5,923 nt of DNA from Planctomycetota bacterium (GTDB lineage Bacteria; Planctomycetota; Phycisphaerae; WQYP01; JAJZKY01), in assembly GCA_021803885.1 (NCBI GenBank), contig JAJZKY010000327.1, positions 1 through 5,923 on the forward strand, written 5' to 3'. This document shows positions 1 to 5,923 of the stretch, piece after piece; the first letter of the stretch is position 1; the number at the start of each line of letters is the position of its first letter. The position numbers and the translations under genes were made by a program. The notes beneath the pieces were generated by a model. That model ran no database searches and was not told the origin of the DNA. It saw only the letters and a list, made by a program, of their open reading frames with translations.

Positions 1-13
1 TGGCCGCCGCCAA

Positions 14-1687
14 TTATGTTGCAGGGCGATTTTCACGCACAGACCGAATGAGTGTGTGCAGCGAGGTCATAGGATGCAGGGCAAAAAAGTATTCCCGCCA
101 TTTCGCGGCGGTGAGTTCGACGGCGTGCAAACGCAGGTAGGCCAACTGCTGGTCAATCGCCTGGAGGGTGGGTTGGGTGTGGGGTAAAAGCCGTTGGTTG
201 ATCTGATGCAATTCACGAAACCAACTTCGACGCGCGGCCGCACCGTCTCGACATCCGCGGCCCACACGGCGATCCGCCTGCAGGGAATCGCGAATCATGC
301 GGATATTTTCACGCCGGGCATGAAGCAACCCTCTTACCGCCGGGTCCGACTCATACTCACGCGGCAACGCCAGTTGCGGATTATGCCGCAGGTGATGATG
401 TTGCCAGCGCAAATCAGCGATGGATACCGGGCTTTCGTCCCGGCCGGGCAAATCCAGCAGCCAACCCGCCGATACGCAACCATACGGTGGTACTATTCCA
501 AAAAAAGATTCCATTAAATGATCGGTAATTTGATCGTAAATTGCGCCACCAATGCCGTGGATAAAAACATTGGCCAGGGCCAGGCGGGCAAACATGGTCA
601 GCGTAAGCGCCCGGGGCCGAATGGCCAGGTTATGTCGGGCCAGCAACTGGCTTAGTGCCTGGCCTTGCTGGTAACAATCTGCATCGCGCATGACTGGCAG
701 CACAATCGGTCCGGCGGGTGTCATCAACGACGGCCCCGGGCCGCGGGAAATCAGCAAGCGGCTGCGTGGCTGGCCCGGGCCATAAATCCAAAATGGTAAT
801 TCCAACGCCTGGGCGGATAAAACCAGATCGGGCATGGGTTGTGCGGCGTTACGAATATGCTGGGCCACGCGGTAACGGTGCAGAGCCGCATTGTACTGTG
901 CAGTCCAGGCCTCGGCCTGGGCGATCCAGGCGGTCACAAATCCCAACCATGCCGGTTTTTGGCAAAGGCGGCTGCATGGGGCGTGCCAGACCTTGAGTCC
1001 CAGCGAAGCTTCAAAACCAAAACGTGCCTGGCTCAACCAGGTTACGTAATCACTGGCCCGTCCGGCGGACAGCCGGGAAGAAAAATCCTTCCACGCATCG
1101 CTTTTCACCAGCGAGGTAGAGTTGATCGCATCCATCCAGCGCTGCCGCTTGAGCGGGGTGGGGGCGGTAATAAATTCAGCGGCCACAGATGGCGTATGTT
1201 CATCCCAGGTAATTCGCTGTCTGGCCAGGTGTCCGCTGTCCATCATCGGCACCTCCAGTCCGAGGTGGGCCAAAACATCATGATCCACCAGCAAATCAAT
1301 CGCCACGGCGTTAGCCGTTTGTGCCAGATGATCCGCGGCAATCACCTTGGCCCACACACCCGCATGATAAAATTCCACCTGGTGGCCGGTGATGACCCAC
1401 GGGAGGGTGAGAATGTCATCCGTCGGACCGGCAATCCCAATCGCTAAAGCGTGCTCCTGAATACTGGAGAGTAAATCTTCCCGGGCTTGCCGACGAAAAT
1501 CGGAACTGGTCAGTGGCGTGGCAGCCGGGACAGCCTGTGCCGCCAGCGCCGCAGCCAAAGTGGCCGCCGGCGGTTCAAAAAGCACCATACCATGCCGACG
1601 CGGCGTAAGAATATGGTCCGGCCGCGGCCGGATGTACCTGTCGGTAAAGGGAAAAATATCCGCAGATGAGTCGATGGTTTTTTTCAT
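14..1687 (-). CDS. Uncharacterized BshC-like protein (557 aa)
   Basis: No named function is certain. With Met at 1687 the protein has 557 residues, close to the roughly 540 usual for BshC, the enzyme that joins cysteine to GlcN-malate in bacillithiol synthesis. Visible motifs: VITGHQ near residues 98-103, followed by F..AGVWAK and a helix, resembling the V-TGQQ...G...K segment of BshC; LLVDHD near 132-137, resembling its EDHD segment; and IRPRALTLTMFARL (356-369) followed by FIHGIGG (375-381) and YDQITD, in the place of BshC's RP...GGP.E..Y region. The C-terminal third is helical and rich in Arg, Gln and Leu, as in BshC's coiled coil. There is no signal peptide or membrane segment, so it is probably cytosolic. 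The frame is open up to a GTG at 1753, but the first 22 residues look non-coding, so I chose the first ATG; neither start has a clear Shine-Dalgarno. It lies downstream of the glycosyltransferase on the same strand. The gene is secure; the BshC relationship is inferred from motif order only. Confidence 0.75.
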   Translation of the reverse strand: MKKTIDSSADIFPFTDRYIRPRPDHILTPRRHGMVLFEPPAATLAAALAAQAVPAATPLTSSDFRRQAREDLLSSIQEHALAIGIAGPTDDILTLPWVITGHQVEFYHAGVWAKVIAADHLAQTANAVAIDLLVDHDVLAHLGLEVPMMDSGHLARQRITWDEHTPSVAAEFITAPTPLKRQRWMDAINSTSLVKSDAWKDFSSRLSAGRASDYVTWLSQARFGFEASLGLKVWHAPCSRLCQKPAWLGFVTAWIAQAEAWTAQYNAALHRYRVAQHIRNAAQPMPDLVLSAQALELPFWIYGPGQPRSRLLISRGPGPSLMTPAGPIVLPVMRDADCYQQGQALSQLLARHNLAIRPRALTLTMFARLALANVFIHGIGGAIYDQITDHLMESFFGIVPPYGCVSAGWLLDLPGRDESPVSIADLRWQHHHLRHNPQLALPREYESDPAVRGLLHARRENIRMIRDSLQADRRVGRGCRDGAAARRSWFRELHQINQRLLPHTQPTLQAIDQQLAYLRLHAVELTAAKWREYFFALHPMTSLHTLIRSVRENRPAT

Positions 1688-1789
1688 GCACGATGGACTA
1701 TACACGCTGCGGGGTAAAAGAGAATAGCACCAACCGTCTGGACGGACGGCCACGCGGTGGCAATGGGTCTGGCCCCGCCGATCCGCGAT

Positions 1790-2512
1790 TTACCTGGCCG
1801 CCGCAATCGGCATGGCTGCGCCCAGTTTCAGTTCGGCAAAAAACACATCTTGATAATGACGCAACCGCGCATCAGGATTGTCCAATAAACCGCCGAAATG
1901 GCGGGTAGGATCGTTGTATATCAGGTCCACCGGCAATTCCACAATACGTAAGCCGGCGCGCTTCGCCTGCACCCAGAATTGCATCGGGAAGGCATAACCG
2001 CTTACCGTCAGGTGCAGCTTTTCCATGGCCGCCACCCGATGTGCCTTAAAGCCGCAAAAACTGTCCGTCAGCGACAGCCCCAGGTGTCGCTCAATCATGG
2101 CGGTAACTATCTGATTGATGGTGCGTCGATCTGGGGGTACCGCTGCAGTTCCCCAGTCCTGGCGCAAATAGCGGGAGCCGCTGATGATGTCGGCATCATC
2201 CGCGGCAATGGCGGCCAGAAAATCGACGATGCGCTCCGGCTCATGCTGCTCGTCGCAGTCCATGGTAATCACCCAGTCATAATGATGACGGGCGGCATAG
2301 TCGAAGGCATCGATGATACTTTCGCCGTAACCAAGATTTTGCGGATGGGTATGCACCGTAATATCGCGGCGCCCGGCCAAAATTGCCGACGTGCCGTCGG
2401 TAGAACCGTCATCCACCACCAGGACATTCGGGGCGTGGGTGAGAATACGGTCCAGCACCCGGGCAACGTACTTTTGTTCGTTAAACACTGGCACTGCTAT
2501 CAGGGTTTTCAT
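1790..2512 (-). CDS. Family 2 glycosyltransferase, polyprenyl-phosphate sugar transferase-like
   Basis: This 240-residue GT-A enzyme should move a sugar from a nucleotide-sugar to an acceptor, perhaps a polyprenyl phosphate as in DPM1/DPG-synthase relatives. Visible family motifs: VPVFNE at 7-12, VVDDGSTDGT at 32-41 (nucleotide binding), NLGYG at 59-63, the metal-binding DCD at 85-87 within TMDCDEQHEPE, SGSRY at 111-115, and DSFCGFKA at 150-157 in the acceptor region. The length covers the catalytic domain only. There is no C-terminal membrane segment, so it is soluble or peripheral at the inner face of the membrane. The start is supported by AGAGG (complement of 2519-2523) six bases before the ATG. 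It is the first gene of a possible two-gene leftward unit with the BshC-like gene and is divergent from the URO-D-like gene. Family assignment is firm; donor and acceptor cannot be read from the sequence. Confidence 0.93.
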   Translation of the reverse strand: MKTLIAVPVFNEQKYVARVLDRILTHAPNVLVVDDGSTDGTSAILAGRRDITVHTHPQNLGYGESIIDAFDYAARHHYDWVITMDCDEQHEPERIVDFLAAIAADDADIISGSRYLRQDWGTAAVPPDRRTINQIVTAMIERHLGLSLTDSFCGFKAHRVAAMEKLHLTVSGYAFPMQFWVQAKRAGLRIVELPVDLIYNDPTRHFGGLLDNPDARLRHYQDVFFAELKLGAAMPIAAAR

Positions 2513-2559
2513 ATCCAGCCTCTTTTACGGCATATATCCGGCATACGCCATACCGCCTA

Positions 2560-2587
2560 ATCCTAGGCACGCTTCGGCCAGAGTCAA
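2560..2587 (-). promoter_or_regulatory. Candidate sigma-70-type promoter for the glycosyltransferase
   Basis: On the minus strand, TTGACT (complement of 2582-2587) is followed after 16 bases by TAGGAT (complement of 2560-2565). These match the -35 consensus at 5 of 6 positions and the -10 at 4 of 6. Transcription would start near 2553, giving a leader of about 40 bases before the ATG at 2512. It may also serve the BshC-like gene downstream. Prediction only. Confidence 0.45.
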
Positions 2588-2629
2588 GGCCTATAGATGC
2601 CGCTCAATAATGTCCGGGCCGAACCTGGT

Positions 2630-2635
2630 TATAAT
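2630..2635 (+). promoter_or_regulatory. Candidate -10 box for the URO-D-like gene
   Basis: A perfect TATAAT lies 35 bases before the ATG at 2671. A start near 2642 would leave a short leader carrying GGAG (2658-2661). No good -35 box is found 15-18 bases upstream, so use of this site may depend on an activator or on other contacts. It sits 43 bases from the opposing promoter candidate, so the two genes could be regulated together. Confidence 0.4.
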
Positions 2636-2670
2636 ACCGGGGCGGCGACATCTTTCCGGAGTTCAAGCTC

Positions 2671-3711
2671 ATGGCCCCACCATCAGTCCATGGGTCGGCG
2701 GCACGTGCAAGCCGCTGGCAGAAATTCATGTCGGGTGCGGCCGAAGTGCCGTATGTGTTGATAGTTCGCTATGCCGATCCACCGCGACTCAGGCCCATGC
2801 CGCGTCCGGAAAATGACGCCGCCCGCCTGGAATGGGCCTGGAACAATTACCTCGATGGGCTTGGACGGATGGATTGGCTGGCCGATGACAGTCTGGCCTG
2901 TCTGGACTGTCTGGGTGGAACGGAACTTTTCGCCCAGGCTTTTGGCTGCCCGGTACACTATCCGGAAAACGATATGCCCTTCGCTCGGCCAGTTATTCAC
3001 AGTGCCGCCGAAGTCAGTCGGATCCGGGTTCCCACACTCGACTCGCCCATATTGGCCAGACAGTTTAAATTTGCCGACGAATTGCGCCGCCGCGCCGGCC
3101 CGCAGGCTCTGGTTCGAACCGTTGATGTACAAAGTCCCATGGATATCGCCGCTCTGATCTGGGACAAAAACGATTTTTATCTGGCGCTTATGGATGCACC
3201 GGAGGCGGTCCGTGAATTGTCCACCAAAGTGCTGCAATTGCTCACCGCGTTTCTGGATGAGTGGTTTTCGCGATATGGCAGGCAGCACGTAGCCCACTAT
3301 CCGGATTACCTTATGCCGCGCGGACTCACGCTTTCCGAAGATGAAATCGGGGTGGTCAGCCCGGAATTATTTGTTGATTTGTTTCTGCCGGAACTGGTTA
3401 CGCTCTCTTCACATTTCGGAGGCATCGGTATCCATTGTTGCGCTCATTCCCGCCACCAATGGGATAATTTGCTCAAGATTCCGAATCTACGGCTCCTGAA
3501 TTTAGTTCGGCCCATAGACCAGCGGCAGCAGGCCTATCGGCACTTCGCTATCCACACCCAGCAATGGCATGACATAAGTACCATAACCGAGGCGCAATGG
3601 CTGATTAACCAGGTACCCATGGCGCGAGCCGTGCTGGAAGTGGTGGCTCACAGCCGCGAAGAAGCGTGCCAACTGCTGGAAAATCTTCAGGCCATGACGA
3701 GTGCCCGGTGA
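2671..3711 (+). CDS. Uroporphyrinogen decarboxylase-like (URO-D/MtaA superfamily) protein
   Basis: This 346-residue protein matches the layout of the URO-D superfamily TIM barrel, which includes HemE and the zinc-dependent corrinoid methyltransferases MtaA, MtbA and CmuA. Visible signs: an N-terminal W..F..G segment (16-22) leading to a strand; LGGTELFAQAFGCPVHYPEN at 81-100, typical of uncharacterized members; SPMDIAALIW at 155-164; YPDYLMPRG at 210-218; and GIHCCAHS at 253-260, in the place of the H-x-C zinc site of the methyltransferases (His255, Cys257). Another cysteine is at 333. The C-terminal SREEACQLLENL is typical of the family's last helix. I do not see the arginine and aspartate motifs of true HemE, so a heme role is unlikely; methyl transfer or another decarboxylation is possible. 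The start is supported by GGAG nine bases upstream. It stands alone between a divergent gene and the ABC cluster, so context does not reveal its substrate. Confidence 0.88.
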   Translation: MAPPSVHGSAARASRWQKFMSGAAEVPYVLIVRYADPPRLRPMPRPENDAARLEWAWNNYLDGLGRMDWLADDSLACLDCLGGTELFAQAFGCPVHYPENDMPFARPVIHSAAEVSRIRVPTLDSPILARQFKFADELRRRAGPQALVRTVDVQSPMDIAALIWDKNDFYLALMDAPEAVRELSTKVLQLLTAFLDEWFSRYGRQHVAHYPDYLMPRGLTLSEDEIGVVSPELFVDLFLPELVTLSSHFGGIGIHCCAHSRHQWDNLLKIPNLRLLNLVRPIDQRQQAYRHFAIHTQQWHDISTITEAQWLINQVPMARAVLEVVAHSREEACQLLENLQAMTSAR

Positions 3712-3816
3712 GCCGCACCGCGATGTTTGCGCATGCCCCAATCGGGCGAAATTCCGGTGATTGCCGGCATACCTGGGCAGCCCCGGATTCACATGGCCCG
3801 ACGCCAAACCTTTTGG

Positions 3817-3845
3817 TTGACAATTCGTATTAAGACCGGTAAGAG
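3817..3845 (+). promoter_or_regulatory. Candidate promoter upstream of the ABC transporter genes
   Basis: A perfect TTGACA (3817-3822) is followed after exactly 17 bases by TAAGAG (3840-3845), which is a weak -10 with three of six matches. Transcription would start near 3852, leaving a leader of about 90 bases before the ATPase. The 233-base gap at 3712-3944 otherwise holds no convincing gene, and no terminator with a T-run was found after 3711. Confidence 0.35.
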
Positions 3846-3861
3846 AAAAGGCCCGACTGTG

Positions 3862-3901
3862 AAAGCGGGGCAGAAAGGCTTTAACCCAGGGGGCTTTACC
3901 C
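3862..3901 (+). repeat. Short direct repeats with hairpin potential in the ABC leader
   Basis: Two copies of GGCTTTA followed by two or three C's lie at 3877-3887 and 3892-3901, 15 bases apart. AAAGC at 3862-3866 can pair with the GCTTT in either copy (3878-3882 or 3893-3897), so two alternative small hairpins are possible in the leader RNA. A further CCGG-AAAT-CCGG stem lies at 3900-3911. Stems are only four or five pairs, so this could be chance. Confidence 0.25.
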
Positions 3902-3944
3902 GGAAATCCGGTATTTTTCTGAAAATCGATGGAGCAATGCAGTA

Positions 3945-4919
3945 ATGCAAAATGCGGCGGAAATTGTGGTACAACGGCTCACCAAGGATTATGGTCGATT
4001 CCGGGCGGTGGATGACATAAATTTTGAAGTGGCCAGGGGCAGCGTGGTCGGTTTTTTAGGGCCTAACGGGGCTGGCAAAACCACCACCATCCGCATGCTC
4101 ACCTGTTACATGCCGCCTTCCAGCGGGCAGGCTCGCGTGGCCGGTTTTGATGTCTTTAGCCAGTCGCTTCAGGTTCGGCAGAACATCGGCTATCTGCCCG
4201 AAAATACCCCTTTGTATCCGGAAATGCGCGTGGAGGAATACCTGGATTACCGCGGCAAACTGCGCGGCCTGAATCGCACCGCCCGCAAACAGCGCATCGC
4301 CGAGGTGGCCGATCGCTGCTGGCTTACCGATCGCCTGCGCTGGCTGGTGGGAAAATTATCCAAGGGTTATCGCCAACGGCTGGGCATTGCCGATGCCCTG
4401 CTGCACAATCCTCCGGTGCTGGTGCTTGACGAACCCACCGTCGGGCTGGATCCTTCGCAGATCCGCGAAGCCCGGAAACTCATCGCGGAATTGGCCGGCC
4501 GCCATACCGTGCTGCTTTCCACCCATATTCTTTCCGAGGTGGAACTGGTCTGTCAGCGCGTGATTATTATTGGTCGCGGTAAAATTCTGGCCCAGGGTAC
4601 GCCCGATGAACTCAAACAGCAATGTGCCCGCGCCGGTGCCGCGGGATCCAGATTGTTGGTCGAAGTGCGCGGTCCGTCGGATCAGGTTCTTAGTGCCATC
4701 AAGGCCCTGCCCGGCGTGGAAAAAGTGCAGGTACTTGCGGATGGGCCGGTGCAATCGCTGGCGGTAGTGGGGCGGCTGGATGCCCAACTGCGCGAGCAGA
4801 TTGCCGCCCTGGTGGTGCAGCGGGGCTGGGCCTTGCGTGAAATGAGAATCGGCGGAGCCACACTTGAGGAATTCTTCGTCCAGATTACTGATCCGGGAAC
4901 CAGTCAGGCCGCGGCTTGA
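3945..4919 (+). CDS. gldA: ABC transporter ATP-binding protein, GldA-like
   Basis: This 324-residue protein is the ATPase that drives an ABC-2 exporter and sits on the cytoplasmic face. It shows the complete motif set: Walker A GPNGAGKTT at 39-47; Q-loop region GYLPEN at 82-87, with Glu86 where many families have Gln, as is usual in this subfamily; signature LSKGYRQR at 138-145; Walker B VLVLDEP at 158-164 with catalytic Glu163; D-loop GLDP at 167-170; and switch His194 in LLSTHILSE. After about residue 225 an extra C-terminal domain (about 235-312) follows, ending in GATLEEFFVQIT, the common tail of GldA/CcmA/NatA-type ATPases. The start is supported by GGAG (3931-3934) ten bases before the ATG. 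The permease follows after 96 bases and the probable auxiliary subunit after that, the gldA-gldF-gldG order. The ATPase assignment is certain; the Gld subtype rests on this order and the partner sequences. Confidence 0.92.
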   Translation: MQNAAEIVVQRLTKDYGRFRAVDDINFEVARGSVVGFLGPNGAGKTTTIRMLTCYMPPSSGQARVAGFDVFSQSLQVRQNIGYLPENTPLYPEMRVEEYLDYRGKLRGLNRTARKQRIAEVADRCWLTDRLRWLVGKLSKGYRQRLGIADALLHNPPVLVLDEPTVGLDPSQIREARKLIAELAGRHTVLLSTHILSEVELVCQRVIIIGRGKILAQGTPDELKQQCARAGAAGSRLLVEVRGPSDQVLSAIKALPGVEKVQVLADGPVQSLAVVGRLDAQLREQIAALVVQRGWALREMRIGGATLEEFFVQITDPGTSQAAA

Positions 4920-4965
4920 AGGCCTGGCCGCGTGCCGCCGGGAATGCCAAATCAATCGCCAGGCC
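4905..4965 (+). repeat. Inverted repeat with alternative pairing between ATPase and permease genes
   Basis: GGCCTGGC (4921-4928) starts one base after the ATPase stop codon. It is perfectly complementary to GCCAGGCC (4958-4965), with a 29-base loop between. CAGGCC (4905-4910), still inside the ATPase gene, can also pair with GGCCTG (4921-4926) across a 10-base loop that holds the stop codon. The two hairpins exclude each other. No T-run follows either, so a standard intrinsic terminator is unlikely. A role in mRNA processing or in setting the ATPase-to-permease ratio is possible but inferred. The rest of the 96-base gap holds only the permease ribosome binding site. Confidence 0.5.
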
Positions 4966-5015
4966 ATCTGCCGCGAACTGGTCCCCCGGAAATTAAGTCA
5001 ATGGAGTAGCTGTTT

Positions 5016-5750
5016 ATGTCAAGAATCATGGCGGTGGCGGGGCGCGAACTTAAAAGCCTGTTTTATTCGCCTGTGGCCTACATTGTACTCGTCTTGTACC
5101 TGCTATTTGTAGGACTGTTATTTTCAATGCTGGTGTTTATTCCCGGCGAACTGGCCAATCCGCAGCCCATGTTTGCATGGAATCATTTAATCCTGATCTT
5201 CATTGTGCCGTTTATCACCATGTCCCTGCTGGCGGAAGAATACCGTTCCGGGCGCATAGAAGTTTTGCGCACCAGCCCGATAGCGGAAATGGAAATTATT
5301 CTGGGTAAATTTCTCGGAGCCATGGGCTTTTATTGCGTGGTTATTGCCTCGAGTTTGGTGTTTGTGCTGACCCTGGTGGCGTTTGGCCGGCCCGATTTTC
5401 ACCCCATCTTCACCAGTTATCTGGGCTTGCTGCTGATGGGTTCCATGATGGTGGCCATCGGCGTATTTTTCTCCGCCCTTTCCGAGCACCAAATTCTTGC
5501 CGCCATGAGTACCTGTGTAACCCTGGTGGCCCTGGGTATTCTGGTGGGGTTTGTGCGGCAGTTGGTTCCCACGTCCTGGTTTGCGGCCACCCAGATCCGC
5601 CACGTGCTGGGTTATATGGCCATTGAATCGCACATGGCCAATTTCGCCCGGGGCGTAGTGGACACGCAAAATATCGTTTATTTTTTAACCGGTACCTGCT
5701 TGTTTCTCTTTTTAACTTACGTGGTACTGGAAAGCCGGCGTTGGAGGTAA
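5016..5750 (+). CDS. gldF: ABC-2 type permease, GldF-like
   Basis: This 244-residue inner-membrane protein is the membrane-spanning partner of the ATPase just upstream. About six hydrophobic segments can be read, near residues 20-41, 54-71, 103-124, 135-153, 159-181 and 220-239. Between the second and third lies PFITMSLLAEEYRSGRIEVL (65-84) followed by TSPI and ILGKF, the cytoplasmic coupling region typical of GldF and other ABC-2 permeases. The N-terminal REL-SLFYSPVAYIV also matches the GldF beginning. The length is normal for a stand-alone GldF rather than a GldF-GldG fusion. The start is supported by GGAG (5003-5006) nine bases before the ATG. The next gene begins 43 bases downstream. The transported substrate is unknown; in Flavobacterium the Gld version is needed for gliding, but many non-gliding bacteria carry the same set. 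Confidence 0.9.
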   Translation: MSRIMAVAGRELKSLFYSPVAYIVLVLYLLFVGLLFSMLVFIPGELANPQPMFAWNHLILIFIVPFITMSLLAEEYRSGRIEVLRTSPIAEMEIILGKFLGAMGFYCVVIASSLVFVLTLVAFGRPDFHPIFTSYLGLLLMGSMMVAIGVFFSALSEHQILAAMSTCVTLVALGILVGFVRQLVPTSWFAATQIRHVLGYMAIESHMANFARGVVDTQNIVYFLTGTCLFLFLTYVVLESRRWR

Positions 5751-5793
5751 CAACCCGCCACAACAGGCGATCATCAGGAGTGAAACTAAAATC

Positions 5794-5923
5794 ATGGCAG
5801 CAGCAGAAAATAAGGATGACCTTCCCACCGCAGCACCGCAAAACCGGATGCCTGGCAGCCAGGTTGATGTGAGTGTCTCCGGCCGGCAGCGCTGGTTGTA
5901 TGGTGCCAACACCGCCATTTTAA
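5794..5923 (+). CDS. gldG: N-terminus of probable GldG-like ABC auxiliary protein (partial)
   Basis: Only the first 43 codons lie in the window and the frame is still open at the edge. The visible part is a polar, probably disordered head (about residues 1-30) and then RQRWLYGANTAIL, which looks like the positively charged lead-in to a first membrane helix. GldG-type auxiliary proteins have such a helix, a large domain outside the cytoplasm and a final C-terminal helix. AGGAG (5776-5780) is the likely ribosome binding site, 13 bases before the ATG, which is somewhat far; no other in-frame start was seen close to it. The assignment rests mostly on position after gldA- and gldF-like genes plus the R-W-YG-N start, so the gene is likely real but the name is inferred. 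Confidence 0.65.
   Translation, partial: MAAAENKDDLPTAAPQNRMPGSQVDVSVSGRQRWLYGANTAIL

Noticed and set aside
839..1447. A 202-codon open frame on the plus strand opposite the BshC-like gene
   Set aside because: It lies wholly within a clear minus-strand gene, has a composition rich in Gly, Arg, Pro and His, and shows no family motif. It is a shadow of the real gene's codon use.
1734..1749. CCGTC/GACGG inverted repeat between the two leftward genes, considered as a terminator
   Set aside because: It has only five pairs and no T-run on either side in the direction of transcription.
1979..2560. A 193-codon open frame on the plus strand opposite the glycosyltransferase
   Set aside because: The opposite strand carries every family 2 glycosyltransferase motif in frame, and this frame has none of its own.
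2683..3297. A 204-codon minus-strand open frame inside the URO-D-like gene
   Set aside because: It has no recognizable motif, and the plus-strand frame is clearly the conserved protein.
3733..3749. GCCC-CAATC-GGGC hairpin just after the URO-D-like gene, considered as a terminator
   Set aside because: The stem is four pairs and no T-run follows, so it does not meet the pattern of an intrinsic terminator.
3727..3945. A 72-codon frame with a TTG start whose TAA overlaps the ATPase ATG (TAATG)
   Set aside because: The overlap suggests coupling, but the start has no ribosome binding site, the product is a low-complexity basic peptide without motifs, and the frame covers the likely promoter and leader. 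It is probably not coding.
4356..4967. A 203-codon minus-strand open frame opposite the ATPase
   Set aside because: It overlaps the signature, Walker B and switch motifs of the ATPase and has no motif of its own.
5741..5750. GGAGGT at the permease stop, considered as a ribosome binding site
   Set aside because: No start codon lies at a usable distance; the next gene's ATG is over 40 bases away and has a closer AGGAG.

Overview
The window looks like bacterial chromosomal DNA of moderately high GC. The most likely source is a member of the Planctomycetota, perhaps Phycisphaerae. That placement is inferred from the gene content: a GldA/GldF/GldG-type ABC system, a divergent URO-D-like protein and a long BshC-like protein. 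No marker gene proves it. I see no tRNA, rRNA, CRISPR array, insertion sequence or phage gene.

Left part, minus strand (14-2512): two genes read leftward. A family 2 glycosyltransferase (1790-2512) comes first, followed after about 100 bases by a 557-residue protein (14-1687). That protein has no obvious named function, but its motif layout resembles the BshC family (bacillithiol-forming cysteine ligase). The two may share a transcript starting from a promoter-like site at 2560-2587.

Centre (2513-3711): a 158-base divergent intergenic region separates the glycosyltransferase from a rightward gene. That gene encodes a member of the uroporphyrinogen decarboxylase/corrinoid methyltransferase superfamily with an HCCAH motif. 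It is not a canonical heme-pathway HemE.

Right part, plus strand (3712-5923): a 233-base leader with a promoter-like TTGACA box and small repeats precedes an ABC exporter cluster. The cluster contains a GldA-like ATPase (3945-4919), a GldF-like six-helix permease (5016-5750) and the first 43 codons of a probable GldG-like auxiliary subunit, which runs off the window at 5794-5923. ATPase and permease should form one membrane complex, with the third protein as its extracytoplasmic partner. An inverted repeat with two alternative pairings lies directly after the ATPase stop codon.

The most interesting items are the BshC-like protein of unknown substrate, the non-HemE URO-D-like protein, the Gld-type transporter, and the competing hairpins between its first two genes. 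Nothing here clearly forms a wholly new multi-gene system.
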